Assembly (NCBI GenBank): GCA_017848055.1
Contig: JAGALZ010000038.1
Location: 1 to 64,000 of the forward strand
Source of the DNA: Oscillospiraceae bacterium
GTDB lineage: Bacteria; Bacillota; Clostridia; Oscillospirales; Ruminococcaceae
Length of the DNA: 64,000 nt
Direction: 5' to 3'
The stretch's first letter is position 1, and the number at the start of each line of letters is the position of its first letter. Below, piece by piece: positions 53,869 to 62,406 of the stretch. Below the pieces are notes generated by a model. The model saw only the letters and a program-made list of their open reading frames with translations, had not been told where the DNA came from and ran no database searches. A program made the position numbers and the translations under genes.

Positions 53869-53898
53869 GCTCCCCTTCTTGACAAGGGGAGCTTTTTT
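53869..53898 (+). terminator. rpiB terminator
   Basis: Perfect 9-bp stem GCTCCCCTT (53869-53877) / AAGGGGAGC (53884-53892), then TTTTTT. Its loop region contains the -35 of the zur promoter. Confidence 0.9.
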
Positions 53899-53933
53899 GT
53901 GATATAATAATTGAAACTGAGTATCAATTTCAA
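53879..53933 (+). promoter_or_regulatory. zur-znuACB promoter and Fur/Zur-type operator
   Basis: TTGACA (53879-53884, in the rpiB terminator loop and stem), 18-base spacer, TATAAT (53903-53908). Directly after it, at the start site, is the 23-bp palindrome 53911-53933, TTGAAA-C-TGA-GTA-TCA-A-TTTCAA, with perfect outer and inner arms. The position and symmetry fit autorepression by the Fur-family protein encoded next. Confidence 0.8.
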
Positions 53934-53957
53934 TTTAAACGAAAGGCGGACACCAAA

Positions 53958-54371
53958 ATGGCAGAATACAAGACAAAACAGCGCACTCAGGTTATCGAAT
54001 GCCTTAAAGAGAACAAGGACAAGCACATGACCGTTGAAATGCTGATAAAGTATCTTTCGCAGTCGGGCGTTTCTGTTGGCAGAGCGACTATTTACCGCAC
54101 GCTTGACAAGCTTTGCCGTGACGGAATTATAAGGCGCTACGAGCTGACGGTGGACAATTCCGCCTGCTATCAATACATTGACGAACACAGCGACTGCGGA
54201 GAGCATTTCCATCTGAAGTGCGAAAGCTGCGGTGAGCTTATTCATCTTGACTGCGACCACATTTCGGAGCTGTCAAGGCACATAGAAAAAGACCACGCAT
54301 TCAAAGTAAACAACGCAAAGACGGTATTGTACGGGCTTTGCGCAAAATGTGCGGGACTCGAAACTGAGTAA
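53958..54371 (+). CDS. zur: Fur-family regulator, probably Zur
   Basis: A 137-residue Fur-family repressor. Winged helix: MTVEMLIKYLSQSGVSVGRATIYRTLDKL (core SVGRATIYRTLDKL). The metal motif EHFHLKCESCGELIHLDCD contains HFHL and the CxxC structural site, with a second CAKC near the C-terminus. Fur, Zur and PerR share this; the zinc transporter genes directly downstream make Zur the best assignment. AAGGCGG precedes the ATG. It is autoregulated through the palindrome at 53911 (inference). Confidence 0.85.
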   Translation: MAEYKTKQRTQVIECLKENKDKHMTVEMLIKYLSQSGVSVGRATIYRTLDKLCRDGIIRRYELTVDNSACYQYIDEHSDCGEHFHLKCESCGELIHLDCDHISELSRHIEKDHAFKVNNAKTVLYGLCAKCAGLETE

Positions 54372-54388
54372 AGAAAGGCAAACACCCA

Positions 54389-55345
54389 ATGATTAAGAGA
54401 AATTCCCTTTTTAAAAAATGCATAGCGTCGGTGATGTGTCTTGTGGTTGGTGCATTGTCACTTACCGCCTGCGACATTCCGGGCAGGGACAAGGAAAACG
54501 ACGGAAAGCTCAATATTGTAACAACGATATTCCCGTCCTACGACTTCGCAAAGGAGCTTTGCGGTGACGGTGCAACGGTAACGATGCTTTTAAAGCCCGG
54601 TCAGGAGAGCCACACCTACGAGCCGACTGCGCAGGACATTCTTGCAATAGAGAAATGCGATTTGTTCATCTATGTCGGCGGTGAAAACGACAAGTGGGTT
54701 GAGGACATACTAGAATCGTTTGACGAGCCTGTTGATACTGTACGAATGATTGACTTTGCGGACACCTGCACGGACAGTCACGATGAGGACTCCCACGACC
54801 ATGAGGGGCACGAGCACGAAACAGACGAGCACGTATGGACTTCGCCGAAAAATGCGATTTCAATCACTCAGGGCATCTGCGAAAAGCTCTGCAAAATCGA
54901 CAGCGAAAACAAGGACAAGTACGAGCAGAACTGCGACAGCTATGTAAAGGAGCTTGAGGCTCTTTGCGGTGAGATTCAGTCGGTTGTTGACAGCTCAAAG
55001 AGAAAGACTCTCGTTTTCGGCGACAGATTCCCGTTTGTATACTTCGCAAGGGACTTCGGGCTTGACTGCTATGCGGCATTCGAGGGCTGTTCGACAGAAA
55101 CAGAGCCGAGTGCACAGACTATGGCATCGCTTATTGAGAGAATCAATGCTGATAACATCCCTGTCGTTTTATACATTGAATTTTCGGCACAGACTGTTGC
55201 TGACTCGATTGCTGAGCAGACGGGCTGTAAGTCGCTGCTTTTCCACTCCTGCCACAATGTTACCGATGAGGAGATAGAAAACGGTGCAACCTACCTTTCG
55301 CTTATGAGGGGAAATATTGAAGTTCTTAAGGAGGCACTCAACTGA
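54389..55345 (+). CDS. znuA: Zinc ABC transporter substrate-binding lipoprotein
   Basis: A 318-residue cluster 9 solute-binding protein. Signal peptide with lipobox LTAC (Cys28), then IVTTIFPSYDFAKEL typical of ZnuA/AdcA, KPGQESHTYEPTAQDI (zinc-binding His), a His/Asp/Glu-rich loop (HDEDSHDHEGHEHETDEH, about 131-148) and HVWTSPKNA. The His-rich loop is a zinc-transporter mark as opposed to Mn-binding homologues. Stop overlaps the znuC start. Confidence 0.93.
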   Translation: MIKRNSLFKKCIASVMCLVVGALSLTACDIPGRDKENDGKLNIVTTIFPSYDFAKELCGDGATVTMLLKPGQESHTYEPTAQDILAIEKCDLFIYVGGENDKWVEDILESFDEPVDTVRMIDFADTCTDSHDEDSHDHEGHEHETDEHVWTSPKNAISITQGICEKLCKIDSENKDKYEQNCDSYVKELEALCGEIQSVVDSSKRKTLVFGDRFPFVYFARDFGLDCYAAFEGCSTETEPSAQTMASLIERINADNIPVVLYIEFSAQTVADSIAEQTGCKSLLFHSCHNVTDEEIENGATYLSLMRGNIEVLKEALN

Positions 55346-56067
55346 TGGCGGTGCTTAGTGTTAAAAACTTATCTGTCGTTTACGACGGCTTTGAAGCAAT
55401 ACAAGACCTGAGCTTTACACTTGAAGACGGCGACTATCTTTGCGTTGTCGGCGAGAACGGCTCGGGAAAATCCACCCTTATGAAGACGCTTTTAGGACTT
55501 TTAAAGCCGAGCTCGGGTGAGATAAAATACGATAATTTAAGCTCGGCACAGATTGGATATATGCCGCAGCAGACAGCTATACAGCGTGACTTCCCTGCTT
55601 CTGTGATGGAGGTTGTGCTGACGGGCTGTCTTAAGGCAAACGGTGCCTGCCCGTTTTTCAAAAGGAGCACCCGTGAGCTTGCACTCAAGAATCTTGAGAG
55701 AGTGGGTGCTTTGTCCTTAGCAAAGAAGTGCTACGGCGAGCTTTCGGGCGGTCAGCAGCAGAGGGTACTTTTAGCGAGGGCGCTTTGCTCGACTCAAAAG
55801 CTTCTTATCCTTGACGAGCCGGTTGCAAACCTTGACCCGAAGGCGACAAACGAGCTTTACGAGCTTATCTCGAAGCTCAACCGCGAGGAGAAAATCACGG
55901 TTATTATGGTTTCGCACGACATAAGATGTGCGGTATTGCAGGCAAGCAAGGTTCTGCATCTTGACAAGACGCTTTTGTTCTTCGGCAAGACCGAGGACTA
56001 TATAAGCAGTGACGAGGGACAGAAATTCCTAGGTCACGAGCACTGTCTTTGCGGAGGAGGTAACTGA
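55345..56067 (+). CDS. znuC: Zinc ABC transporter ATPase
   Basis: A 240-residue ABC ATPase: Walker A GENGSGKST, Q-loop YMPQQTAIQRDFPASV, signature [15 protein letters not shown], Walker B LLILDEPVANLDP and H-loop VSHDIRCAV. It ends with a short HEHCLCGGG tail rich in His and Cys. Energises uptake through the ZnuB permease. Starts inside the end of znuA. Confidence 0.94.
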   Translation: MAVLSVKNLSVVYDGFEAIQDLSFTLEDGDYLCVVGENGSGKSTLMKTLLGLLKPSSGEIKYDNLSSAQIGYMPQQTAIQRDFPASVMEVVLTGCLKANGACPFFKRSTRELALKNLERVGALSLAKKCYGELSGGQQQRVLLARALCSTQKLLILDEPVANLDPKATNELYELISKLNREEKITVIMVSHDIRCAVLQASKVLHLDKTLLFFGKTEDYISSDEGQKFLGHEHCLCGGGN

Positions 56068-56068
56068 T

Positions 56069-56896
56069 ATGATAGATACAATTTACGACCTTCTCTCACT
56101 TACCTTTATCCAGCGTGCGCTGATAGTTGGAATACTCGTGTCCTTAAGTGCTTCGCTTCTGGGAGTAAGCCTTGTACTCAAGCGTTACTCGATGATTGGC
56201 GACGGGCTTTCACACGTCGGCTTCTGCACTCTTTCGGTTGCGGCGGTTATGAACTGGACACCTCTTTACTTCTCGATTCCGGTTGTTGTGATAGCGGCAT
56301 TTTTACTGCTCAGGCTTTCTGAAAACGGAAAAATCAAGGGCGATGCGGCAACGGCGCTTATAACGACAAGCTCACTTGCGATAGGTGTAATAATCACATC
56401 TCTCGGTGGCGGAATGACTACCGACGTAAACAACTATATGTTCGGAAGCATTCTTATAATGAGCGAGTCGGACGTAAAGCTGAGCGTTATTCTTTCGGTA
56501 TGTGTGCTGACGCTGTTTGTGGTATTCTACAACAGACTTTTAGCGGTTACCTTCGACGAGAGCTTTGCAAAAGCGACGGGCATAAGGGCTAATCTTTACA
56601 ATATGCTTTTAGCGATACTCACGGCACTGACTATTGTGCTGGGTATGCGAATGATGGGAACGCTTCTCATTTCGGGACTTATCGTTTTCCCTGCGCTCAC
56701 CTCGATGGGTGTATTCAAGCGATTCAAGGCGGTAATCATCTGCTCGGCAATCGTATCGGTAGTATGCTTCATTGTGGGATTATTCTCGTCCTACATATTC
56801 TCGACTCCTGCGGGTGCGAGCGTTGTTGTAGCAAATCTCATAACATTTATTATCTTCAGAATAATCGGCACAATCTGTGCAAAAGTAAAAAAATAG
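56069..56896 (+). CDS. znuB: Zinc ABC transporter permease
   Basis: A 275-residue membrane protein of the ABC-3 family with about eight segments. Typical: MIGDGLSHVGF (EAA-like region) and LALTFDESFAKATGI-like AVTFDESFAKATGI. AGGAGGTAACTG precedes the ATG, 1 bp after znuC. Last gene of the zinc operon. Confidence 0.94.
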   Translation: MIDTIYDLLSLTFIQRALIVGILVSLSASLLGVSLVLKRYSMIGDGLSHVGFCTLSVAAVMNWTPLYFSIPVVVIAAFLLLRLSENGKIKGDAATALITTSSLAIGVIITSLGGGMTTDVNNYMFGSILIMSESDVKLSVILSVCVLTLFVVFYNRLLAVTFDESFAKATGIRANLYNMLLAILTALTIVLGMRMMGTLLISGLIVFPALTSMGVFKRFKAVIICSAIVSVVCFIVGLFSSYIFSTPAGASVVVANLITFIIFRIIGTICAKVKK

Positions 56897-56914
56897 TGCC
56901 CGTCGGGGCAACAA

Positions 56915-56942
56915 AAAAGGCATCGGAAAAATCCGATGCCTT
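56915..56942 (-). terminator. Terminator of the cyclophilin operon (also end of znuB)
   Basis: 11-bp stem AAGGCATCGGA (56917-56927) / TCCGATGCCTT (56932-56942). On the minus strand it is followed by TTTTTT; on the plus strand by a weaker T/A tract. A second small hairpin, TGCCC/GGGCA, lies at 56897-56910. Confidence 0.85.
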
Positions 56943-56951
56943 AATTATTTA

Positions 56952-57422
56952 CTAGTCGAGTGTTACCTTCTTCATAATCTGCGGAACCTTTGGCTTATCA
57001 CGGAAGTCGGTTGCAACCTCAGCGATTTCGTCAACAACCTCGATTCCCTCTACAACCTTACCAAATGCAGCATACTGGCCGTCGAGGTGAGGTGCGTCCT
57101 TATGCATAATAAAGAACTGTGAAGAAGCGGAATTCGGCATCATGGAACGAGCCATTGATATAACGCCTCTTACATGCTTGATATCGTTCTTTACTCCGTT
57201 AGCGGCAAATTCGCCCTTGATGTCCTCATCAGCTCCGCCTGTACCGTTGCCGAGAGGGTCTCCGCCCTGAATCATAAAGCCGTTTATAACTCTATGAAAA
57301 CAGAGTCCGTCATAAAAGCCCTTCTTTACGAGCTTTTCAAAGTTTGCAACAGTAATCGGTGCAGACTCGGGATAAAGCTCGAGCTTGATTTTCTTTCCGT
57401 TTTCCATTTCAATAGTAACCAT
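56952..57422 (-). CDS. Peptidyl-prolyl cis-trans isomerase (cyclophilin)
   Basis: A 156-residue cyclophilin. It has the active-site motifs FHRVINGFMIQGGDP (Arg and Gln of the pocket) and ASSQFFIMHKDAPHLDGQYAAFG (cores SSQFFI and LDGQYAAFGKVVEG). It speeds proline isomerisation during folding in the cytoplasm; no signal peptide is seen. GGAGGAAAG precedes the ATG. Third gene of a minus-strand operon with two unknown genes and a 2-bp gap to the preceding one. Confidence 0.95.
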   Translation of the reverse strand: MVTIEMENGKKIKLELYPESAPITVANFEKLVKKGFYDGLCFHRVINGFMIQGGDPLGNGTGGADEDIKGEFAANGVKNDIKHVRGVISMARSMMPNSASSQFFIMHKDAPHLDGQYAAFGKVVEGIEVVDEIAEVATDFRDKPKVPQIMKKVTLD

Positions 57423-57424
57423 TT

Positions 57425-57961
57425 TTACTTTCCTCCGTAATTGCTTTTCTTAGGGAGCAGTCCCTTCTGGCACATATCCATAAGCTCTGCGAAATACTTA
57501 TGTGCATTTGAAGGCTCTGCGTTCTTTCTCTTGAATAGTCCCTTCTTTTCCTCGTCCCGGTATGTGATATAATCAAGGACTCCGTCATTATTGATTGCAT
57601 AAACTCTGTCGGTACGCATATGTCCCTGCTCGGTTCTCATATTAGGGTCAAAGCATCCGAAGATATCTCTGCTCATTGTGTTTACGAGGCTTAAAACGAC
57701 CTGGAAAGAGTCCTCGCACTTTTCTCTCCACTCTTCAAGCTCTGCCGAGAAGAACTCCTGAACAGGAACGCCGTTTACTTCCATCTTCTTGATGATTCTT
57801 GCAAGTGAAACGGACTTATCCTTATCGGTAAGCTTATCATAGGAAGCGTTCTTGTACTCGAAGATATAATCACTAACTGTGCTTATAAAAAGCTTCTCGT
57901 AATTGAATGGATTTCCCTTCTGTGCATACTTGATAATTGGTGAATTGATATCAATATTCAT
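57425..57961 (-). CDS. Uncharacterised 178-residue cytoplasmic protein
   Basis: I do not recognise this family. The protein is soluble, rich in Lys, Asp, Tyr and Phe, with a helical central part (AELEEWREKCEDSFQVVLSLV) and a C-terminal KYFAELMDMCQKGLL. No signal peptide or membrane segment. AGGAG precedes the ATG. It lies 21 bp after the coiled-coil gene and 2 bp before the cyclophilin gene, so the three are one operon. Confidence 0.75.
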   Translation of the reverse strand: MNIDINSPIIKYAQKGNPFNYEKLFISTVSDYIFEYKNASYDKLTDKDKSVSLARIIKKMEVNGVPVQEFFSAELEEWREKCEDSFQVVLSLVNTMSRDIFGCFDPNMRTEQGHMRTDRVYAINNDGVLDYITYRDEEKKGLFKRKNAEPSNAHKYFAELMDMCQKGLLPKKSNYGGK

Positions 57962-57982
57962 TACTATACTCCTAACTGTATT

Positions 57983-58786
57983 TTATCCGAACATACTCTT
58001 TAGTCTTTCAAGCTCACGGGCATCTTCCTCGGAAAGTGTTTCCTCCTTGGCTTCCTGCTCCTTCGCCTTCTCTGCGGCATCCTTCAGTGTGCCATACTTT
58101 TCCTCAAACTGCTTTGTCATTCTGTCAAGCATAGAGGTTGAAAGCCCCGGAATATCATCCGGTACATCAATCGGCTTTGCCTTTATATCGCTCTGCGAAA
58201 ACTCTTCCATTGCAGCAAGCTGGCTCTCTGTAAGTTTTGGCATCGAGCTTTTAACCTTTTCACGCTTTTCGGCAGCCTCCATATCCGACTCCTGAGCACT
58301 ACGGAATTTTTCGTCGTTATTCACATCGGCAAACGCATGCTTGCTGTTTATGTTATAGTCCTCATATGTAAGATAGTCGTACAGCTCCGAAAGCTCTTCT
58401 ACTTTCTTTTCGACATCATCGACGTTAGCTGACCTTATCGCCTTATACCTTGTATGCTCCTCCTTGAGGGCAACCTCGGCACAGATAGTATTGAGCTTTT
58501 CATCGATAGTTTTCATTTCCTTTTCCCTTACGGGATTCTTGTCGTAGGCATGGTAATCAGGCTGCTCCTCACGCTGAGCGAGCATAAGCTCCATTTCCTC
58601 GACCTTCTGTCGGATAGTGCTTTCCTTAATGCTCTTGGGGCCCTTGACACTCTTGCTTTCCTGGCTTTTGAAGTAAGCGTCTGCATCAAAAGCTGCTGCG
58701 GCTGCCTGCTGCATTGTCTGCACCTTCGGCATCTGCGGCTGAGCCTTCGGTGGCTCCGGCGGCTTCTTCTTACTGAAAAGTCCCAT
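57983..58786 (-). CDS. Uncharacterised coiled-coil protein
   Basis: I do not recognise this 267-residue protein. It starts MGLFSKKKPPEPPKAQPQMP, a basic/Pro-rich N-terminus, then a long Lys/Glu/Asp-rich helical stretch, mostly coiled coil (about 30-267). There is no membrane segment or signal. The MGLFSKKK start suggests a membrane-proximal basic tail, as in some adaptor proteins, but that is speculation. First gene of the operon with the 178-residue protein and the cyclophilin; promoter at 58819-58847. Confidence 0.75.
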   Translation of the reverse strand: MGLFSKKKPPEPPKAQPQMPKVQTMQQAAAAAFDADAYFKSQESKSVKGPKSIKESTIRQKVEEMELMLAQREEQPDYHAYDKNPVREKEMKTIDEKLNTICAEVALKEEHTRYKAIRSANVDDVEKKVEELSELYDYLTYEDYNINSKHAFADVNNDEKFRSAQESDMEAAEKREKVKSSMPKLTESQLAAMEEFSQSDIKAKPIDVPDDIPGLSTSMLDRMTKQFEEKYGTLKDAAEKAKEQEAKEETLSEEDARELERLKSMFG

Positions 58787-58818
58787 TATGCATTTCCCTC
58801 CCCGACATATAATATATT

Positions 58819-58847
58819 ATTATACTACATATCTTCTAAAAAAGCAA
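58819..58847 (-). promoter_or_regulatory. Promoter of the unknown/cyclophilin operon
   Basis: Minus-strand TTGCTT (58847-58842), 17-base spacer, TATAAT (58824-58819). Divergent from the gene at 58974. Confidence 0.65.
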
Positions 58848-58973
58848 ATATTTTTTTACATATTACGAAATTTTAATCATGTTTACATTGCGTTAATAAT
58901 TAGGCTTTAAAATAGTGATAAATTGATTTTCCCGATTTGTTATAATAAAAGGTACAAGTAAGGAGGTTTGTTT

Positions 58974-60272
58974 ATGGATAAATTAGGCGTTACCGCCTCG
59001 GAGTTATTTGCTAATAACCCCTACCGTATACTTGGACTTCCGGTAAGTGCAACACCGGGAGAAATCGAAGACAGATACGAAATGCTTTGCTCAATGTGTG
59101 AGGACGGCACAATCGGAGAGTTCACTTCTCCTTTTGATTCACCGCATCTGCCTGCTATGAACAGAACAATCGGAGAAATTACAACCGCTAAGGACAAGGT
59201 TATGAGTAACGGCTACAGAGCGTTTGCTTTTGCTGACAGCGTGTATGCTTATGACCCTTCACAGACGGACGTTACAATTCATATCGAAAATATAGACTGC
59301 TACGACTGCTTCCTGAGCTGTTATATGTGGCTTATTCTTCACGACAAAAATATCATGTTCAAGTCGCTGTGGTTTAAGCTTGCAAAGTACATAGATATGC
59401 TCATCTGCTCAGACCCTACTGAATGGATGACTCTTTTCGACAGCAGATATCCTCTCGATGTTTATTATAACGACATCGATACTATTAAGGCTTTCTACTC
59501 GACCTTCTGTGAAATCATCCTTCTGCCTCTCAAGGAACTTGTAAAGGGCTCTATGGAATGTCAGTCGGCAGTTGAGGTTCTTTCGGTAAGAATGTTTGAA
59601 AACCTCGGTACCGAGGATGACGATATCCAGACTCTTACGGAAAAGGCTGAGGAAGCTTCAAAGAATCAGAAAAAATCTGTTCTGAGAAACCCTGCGATGA
59701 AGGGAATTTCTCTGACCGAGGAATATCTTGCTTCACAGCATGTTGCTTCTGAAGAAGAAATTGCATCCGGCGAGGGAATCAGTCTTGTTGACGGACTTGA
59801 CCTTGACGAGAACAATGTCTATAACGAGACACTTATGCAGATGCTCAGAGCCAACAAGGCAAGAAACCAGGTAATCAAGGAGCTTAACACCGATGTTACC
59901 TTCGGAAACGGAAACCTCGGCAAGGAAGGCGACACCCGCCTTACCATGCAGGCTGTAAACACAAGCACCCATGACGAAAAAAGACTTCGTTCACCTTATG
60001 CACTTGACGGTACAGAGATGACCCTCGAAGAGAAATATGCTGATGTTAATATCAACGATATGCTCAACCCGACGCTGCCGTATTCCGCAGTAAGAGATGT
60101 ATTTTCGAGTGCTGAAAACACAGAATTTGACAATCATATGACTGCACACAGAAGCGGTCAGAAGCTCTTTGTTGTTATTCTCATCTTGTTCATCTTAGGT
60201 ATATGTGCATATCTTGGATATAAGAACTGGGATGCAATAGCAAAGTTCTTCAATGACTGGTTATTCACTTAA
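58974..60272 (+). CDS. Membrane protein with J-domain-like N-terminus
   Basis: A 432-residue protein. Residues about 14-37 read NPYRILGLPVSATPGEIEDRYEML, here given by core NPYRILGLPVSATPGEI, which resembles helices I-II of DnaJ domains, but no HPD motif is visible. A largely helical middle (about 60-330), an acidic segment and a single C-terminal membrane helix (LFVVILILFILGICAYLGY, about 403-421) followed by a short tail make it tail-anchored. ATG 58974 follows AGGAGG at 7 bases. Function unknown. It is divergent from the cyclophilin operon and has its own terminator. Confidence 0.75.
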   Translation: MDKLGVTASELFANNPYRILGLPVSATPGEIEDRYEMLCSMCEDGTIGEFTSPFDSPHLPAMNRTIGEITTAKDKVMSNGYRAFAFADSVYAYDPSQTDVTIHIENIDCYDCFLSCYMWLILHDKNIMFKSLWFKLAKYIDMLICSDPTEWMTLFDSRYPLDVYYNDIDTIKAFYSTFCEIILLPLKELVKGSMECQSAVEVLSVRMFENLGTEDDDIQTLTEKAEEASKNQKKSVLRNPAMKGISLTEEYLASQHVASEEEIASGEGISLVDGLDLDENNVYNETLMQMLRANKARNQVIKELNTDVTFGNGNLGKEGDTRLTMQAVNTSTHDEKRLRSPYALDGTEMTLEEKYADVNINDMLNPTLPYSAVRDVFSSAENTEFDNHMTAHRSGQKLFVVILILFILGICAYLGYKNWDAIAKFFNDWLFT

Positions 60273-60278
60273 AATCGA

Positions 60279-60305
60279 AACCACCCGTAAACGGGTGGTT
60301 TTTTA
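60279..60305 (+). terminator. Terminator of the J-like membrane protein gene
   Basis: AACCACCCG / CGGGTGGTT stem (60279-60300) followed by TTTT. Confidence 0.9.
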
Positions 60306-60307
60306 TA

Positions 60308-60336
60308 TTGCCAAATTCATGATAATGCTGTATAAT
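60308..60336 (+). promoter_or_regulatory. Promoter of the O-antigen-ligase-like gene
   Basis: TTGCCA (60308-60313), 17-base spacer, TATAAT (60331-60336), three bases after the previous terminator tract. Confidence 0.75.
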
Positions 60337-60374
60337 ATACTTATCTTAAGCTCATATAATTGGAGAAATATGTT

Positions 60375-61691
60375 ATGAACGCTTTATCGAAAATCATGAA
60401 AAGCCGTACTCTTAAAGAAGCGGTTCTGAATATTCCAGACTCTGCACTTGATACTGCGGGAATAATTGCAGCGATTATGTTTGTACTGGGGCCTATAATT
60501 CAGTTTCTGCATAAATATCTGTCCCCTGTTTTCCCGTCTCTTATGAGGGACATAAATCCTATCGTACTGCTTCTGGGCGGACTTACTCTGCTTCTCTATG
60601 CTGTCAAGAAAATCATCGTACAAAACGAAAATCCCTGGCAGATATTAAAGCGGCATTACGCAATTGCACTGGCAGGAGTTTTCGCCATTCTGATGGTAGT
60701 GACAACTCTGCTCAATTCGCCGTCAGAAATAACAATATTCGGTGAGGCATACCGCAAGGAAGGACTTGTCGGATTTTTAAGCTACATTGTCTACTTTTTG
60801 CTCATGGCTATTAACCGCAATGAGCGACAGAAAAAGATGCTCCTTTGTGTTTTTCTGTCAGTAACTGCATTCGCTTCTTGTCTTCAGGTATACATTCATT
60901 ACGCATGCAATATTATCATTATTGAATTTACACTCCACAACAGCAACCACTACGGATATCTGCTCGCTACGGCAATTATTGTTTTTGCTATGCAAATAAT
61001 TATATCACGAAAGATATTATTCAAGGTGCTATGCGGTTTCGGAATGTTTGTTACGGTTCTTACACTTCTGATAAACAACACTCTCGGAGCAGAGCTTGCT
61101 GTCTGCATAACCTGCATTGCAATATGCATTATCTACTCGCTTTCAAAGGGTGGGTTCAAGGTATTAACGCTTATCCCGTTAGCAATACTTGCTGTTACAG
61201 TAGCATTTGGTGCACTAACCTCAGGTCACATACGCACAAGTCTTTTATCTAATAACGGTCAGCTTGTAAACGACCTGGGTGCTCTTTCCGGACTTGAGGC
61301 AGAGGAAACTACAGGTATACAGCGCTTGGAACTGTGGCAGTACGGCGGATTTTACGTCGCTGAAAAGCCGTTTATAGGCCACGGAAGCGACGCAACCGGA
61401 GATCGTCTTGTTATAGATGTCGGCAGCGACAGATGCCACAACGAGTATATCAACTACGCAGTATGCTTCGGTATTCCTGCTGCTGTATTCTACGTAGCTG
61501 CTGTTTTTGCAATATACCTCAGAGGACTTAAACACCGCAAGGAGCTTACGGACTCTAACCTTATCGGTCTTTGTGCGGCACTCGCTTATCTGATTTCGGC
61601 TCTTGTGGGTAACACTATGTATTACACTGCGCCGTATCTGTTCATAATGCTCGGAATGGGTTACTTCAAGAAATCCGAGAATAAAGCCTAA
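60375..61691 (+). CDS. O-antigen ligase/Wzy-like membrane protein
   Basis: A 438-residue membrane protein with about 11-12 hydrophobic segments. The long loop before the last segments contains GHGSDATGD and RCHNEYINYAVCFGIPA, the Wzy_C signature (H-N-E-Y). Such proteins ligate or polymerise sugar chains on lipid carriers, or in Gram-positives act in wall polysaccharide export or spore/capsule steps. The substrate is unknown. ATG 60375 follows GGAGAAAT. Monocistronic. Confidence 0.85.
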   Translation: MNALSKIMKSRTLKEAVLNIPDSALDTAGIIAAIMFVLGPIIQFLHKYLSPVFPSLMRDINPIVLLLGGLTLLLYAVKKIIVQNENPWQILKRHYAIALAGVFAILMVVTTLLNSPSEITIFGEAYRKEGLVGFLSYIVYFLLMAINRNERQKKMLLCVFLSVTAFASCLQVYIHYACNIIIIEFTLHNSNHYGYLLATAIIVFAMQIIISRKILFKVLCGFGMFVTVLTLLINNTLGAELAVCITCIAICIIYSLSKGGFKVLTLIPLAILAVTVAFGALTSGHIRTSLLSNNGQLVNDLGALSGLEAEETTGIQRLELWQYGGFYVAEKPFIGHGSDATGDRLVIDVGSDRCHNEYINYAVCFGIPAAVFYVAAVFAIYLRGLKHRKELTDSNLIGLCAALAYLISALVGNTMYYTAPYLFIMLGMGYFKKSENKA

Positions 61692-61701
61692 TAAAATAAT
61701 C

Positions 61702-61742
61702 ATCCCTCAGCCGCAGGTGTGTGCCGACTGAGGGATTTTTTA
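61702..61742 (+). terminator. Terminator of the O-antigen-ligase-like gene
   Basis: ATCCCTCAG (61702-61710) / CTGAGGGAT (61728-61736) with inner CCG/CGG-like pairs, then TTTTTT. The tract overlaps the stop codon of the convergent HAD gene at 61740. Confidence 0.85.
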
Positions 61743-62387
61743 TAGCTCATTATAATCATGAAATGCGAAGTCAGAAAGTCTTTCAAGCTCTGACCACTCG
61801 GGCTGTGTATAGGGATTCAAAAATGCACAGACTGTCATACCGCCTGCCCTTGCCGCTTTGACTCCGGGAATAATATCCTCGAACACGACGCAGTCGGACG
61901 GGCTTTCGTTTACTCTTTCCGCCGCCAGCAGGTATACATCAGGGAAGCCCTTGCCACGGGCGGTTTCCTCGGTGCAGGCAAACGCATCGAACAAATCATA
62001 TATACCGTTATTTTTGAGCGCCGGCACATAGAGCCTTGGAGAAGCGGCGGTTGCAAGAGCAATTTTCTTTCCGCTTTTCTTGATGCTTTGCAGAAACTTC
62101 TTGACGCCGTCAAAGAGTCCGATATGCTTTGCGTACTGCTCCTCGATGAGTCCCATCCATTCCTCGATAATATCGTCGGGGTTCTCGTTCAGTGAAAAGC
62201 GGTTTATTGTATAGTCAGCCGCTTCCTTGAAGGACATTGTCGAAACACTTCGGCAGTAATCTTTTTCGCAGGGAAGTCCCCTTCTTCTGAAGAACTCCTC
62301 GTCGACCTCGTTCCATGCGTTATGAGAATCCAAAAGTGTATTATCGAGGTCAAAAATGACCGCTTTTTTATCTTTAAGAAGCTCCAT
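61740..62387 (-). CDS. HAD-superfamily hydrolase (beta-phosphoglucomutase/phosphatase type)
   Basis: A 215-residue HAD phosphatase with a C1 cap. Motif I FDLDNTLLDS (Asp nucleophile), motif II ATAASPR, motif III Lys in ARGKGFPDVYLLAA, and motif IV VFEDIIPGV are all present. Probably a sugar-phosphate phosphatase or mutase; the substrate cannot be told. GGAGGAAG precedes the ATG; 19 bp after the YitT gene, likely one transcript. Confidence 0.88.
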   Translation of the reverse strand: MELLKDKKAVIFDLDNTLLDSHNAWNEVDEEFFRRRGLPCEKDYCRSVSTMSFKEAADYTINRFSLNENPDDIIEEWMGLIEEQYAKHIGLFDGVKKFLQSIKKSGKKIALATAASPRLYVPALKNNGIYDLFDAFACTEETARGKGFPDVYLLAAERVNESPSDCVVFEDIIPGVKAARAGGMTVCAFLNPYTQPEWSELERLSDFAFHDYNEL

Positions 62388-62406
62388 AAAAGCTTCCTCC
62401 TTTATG

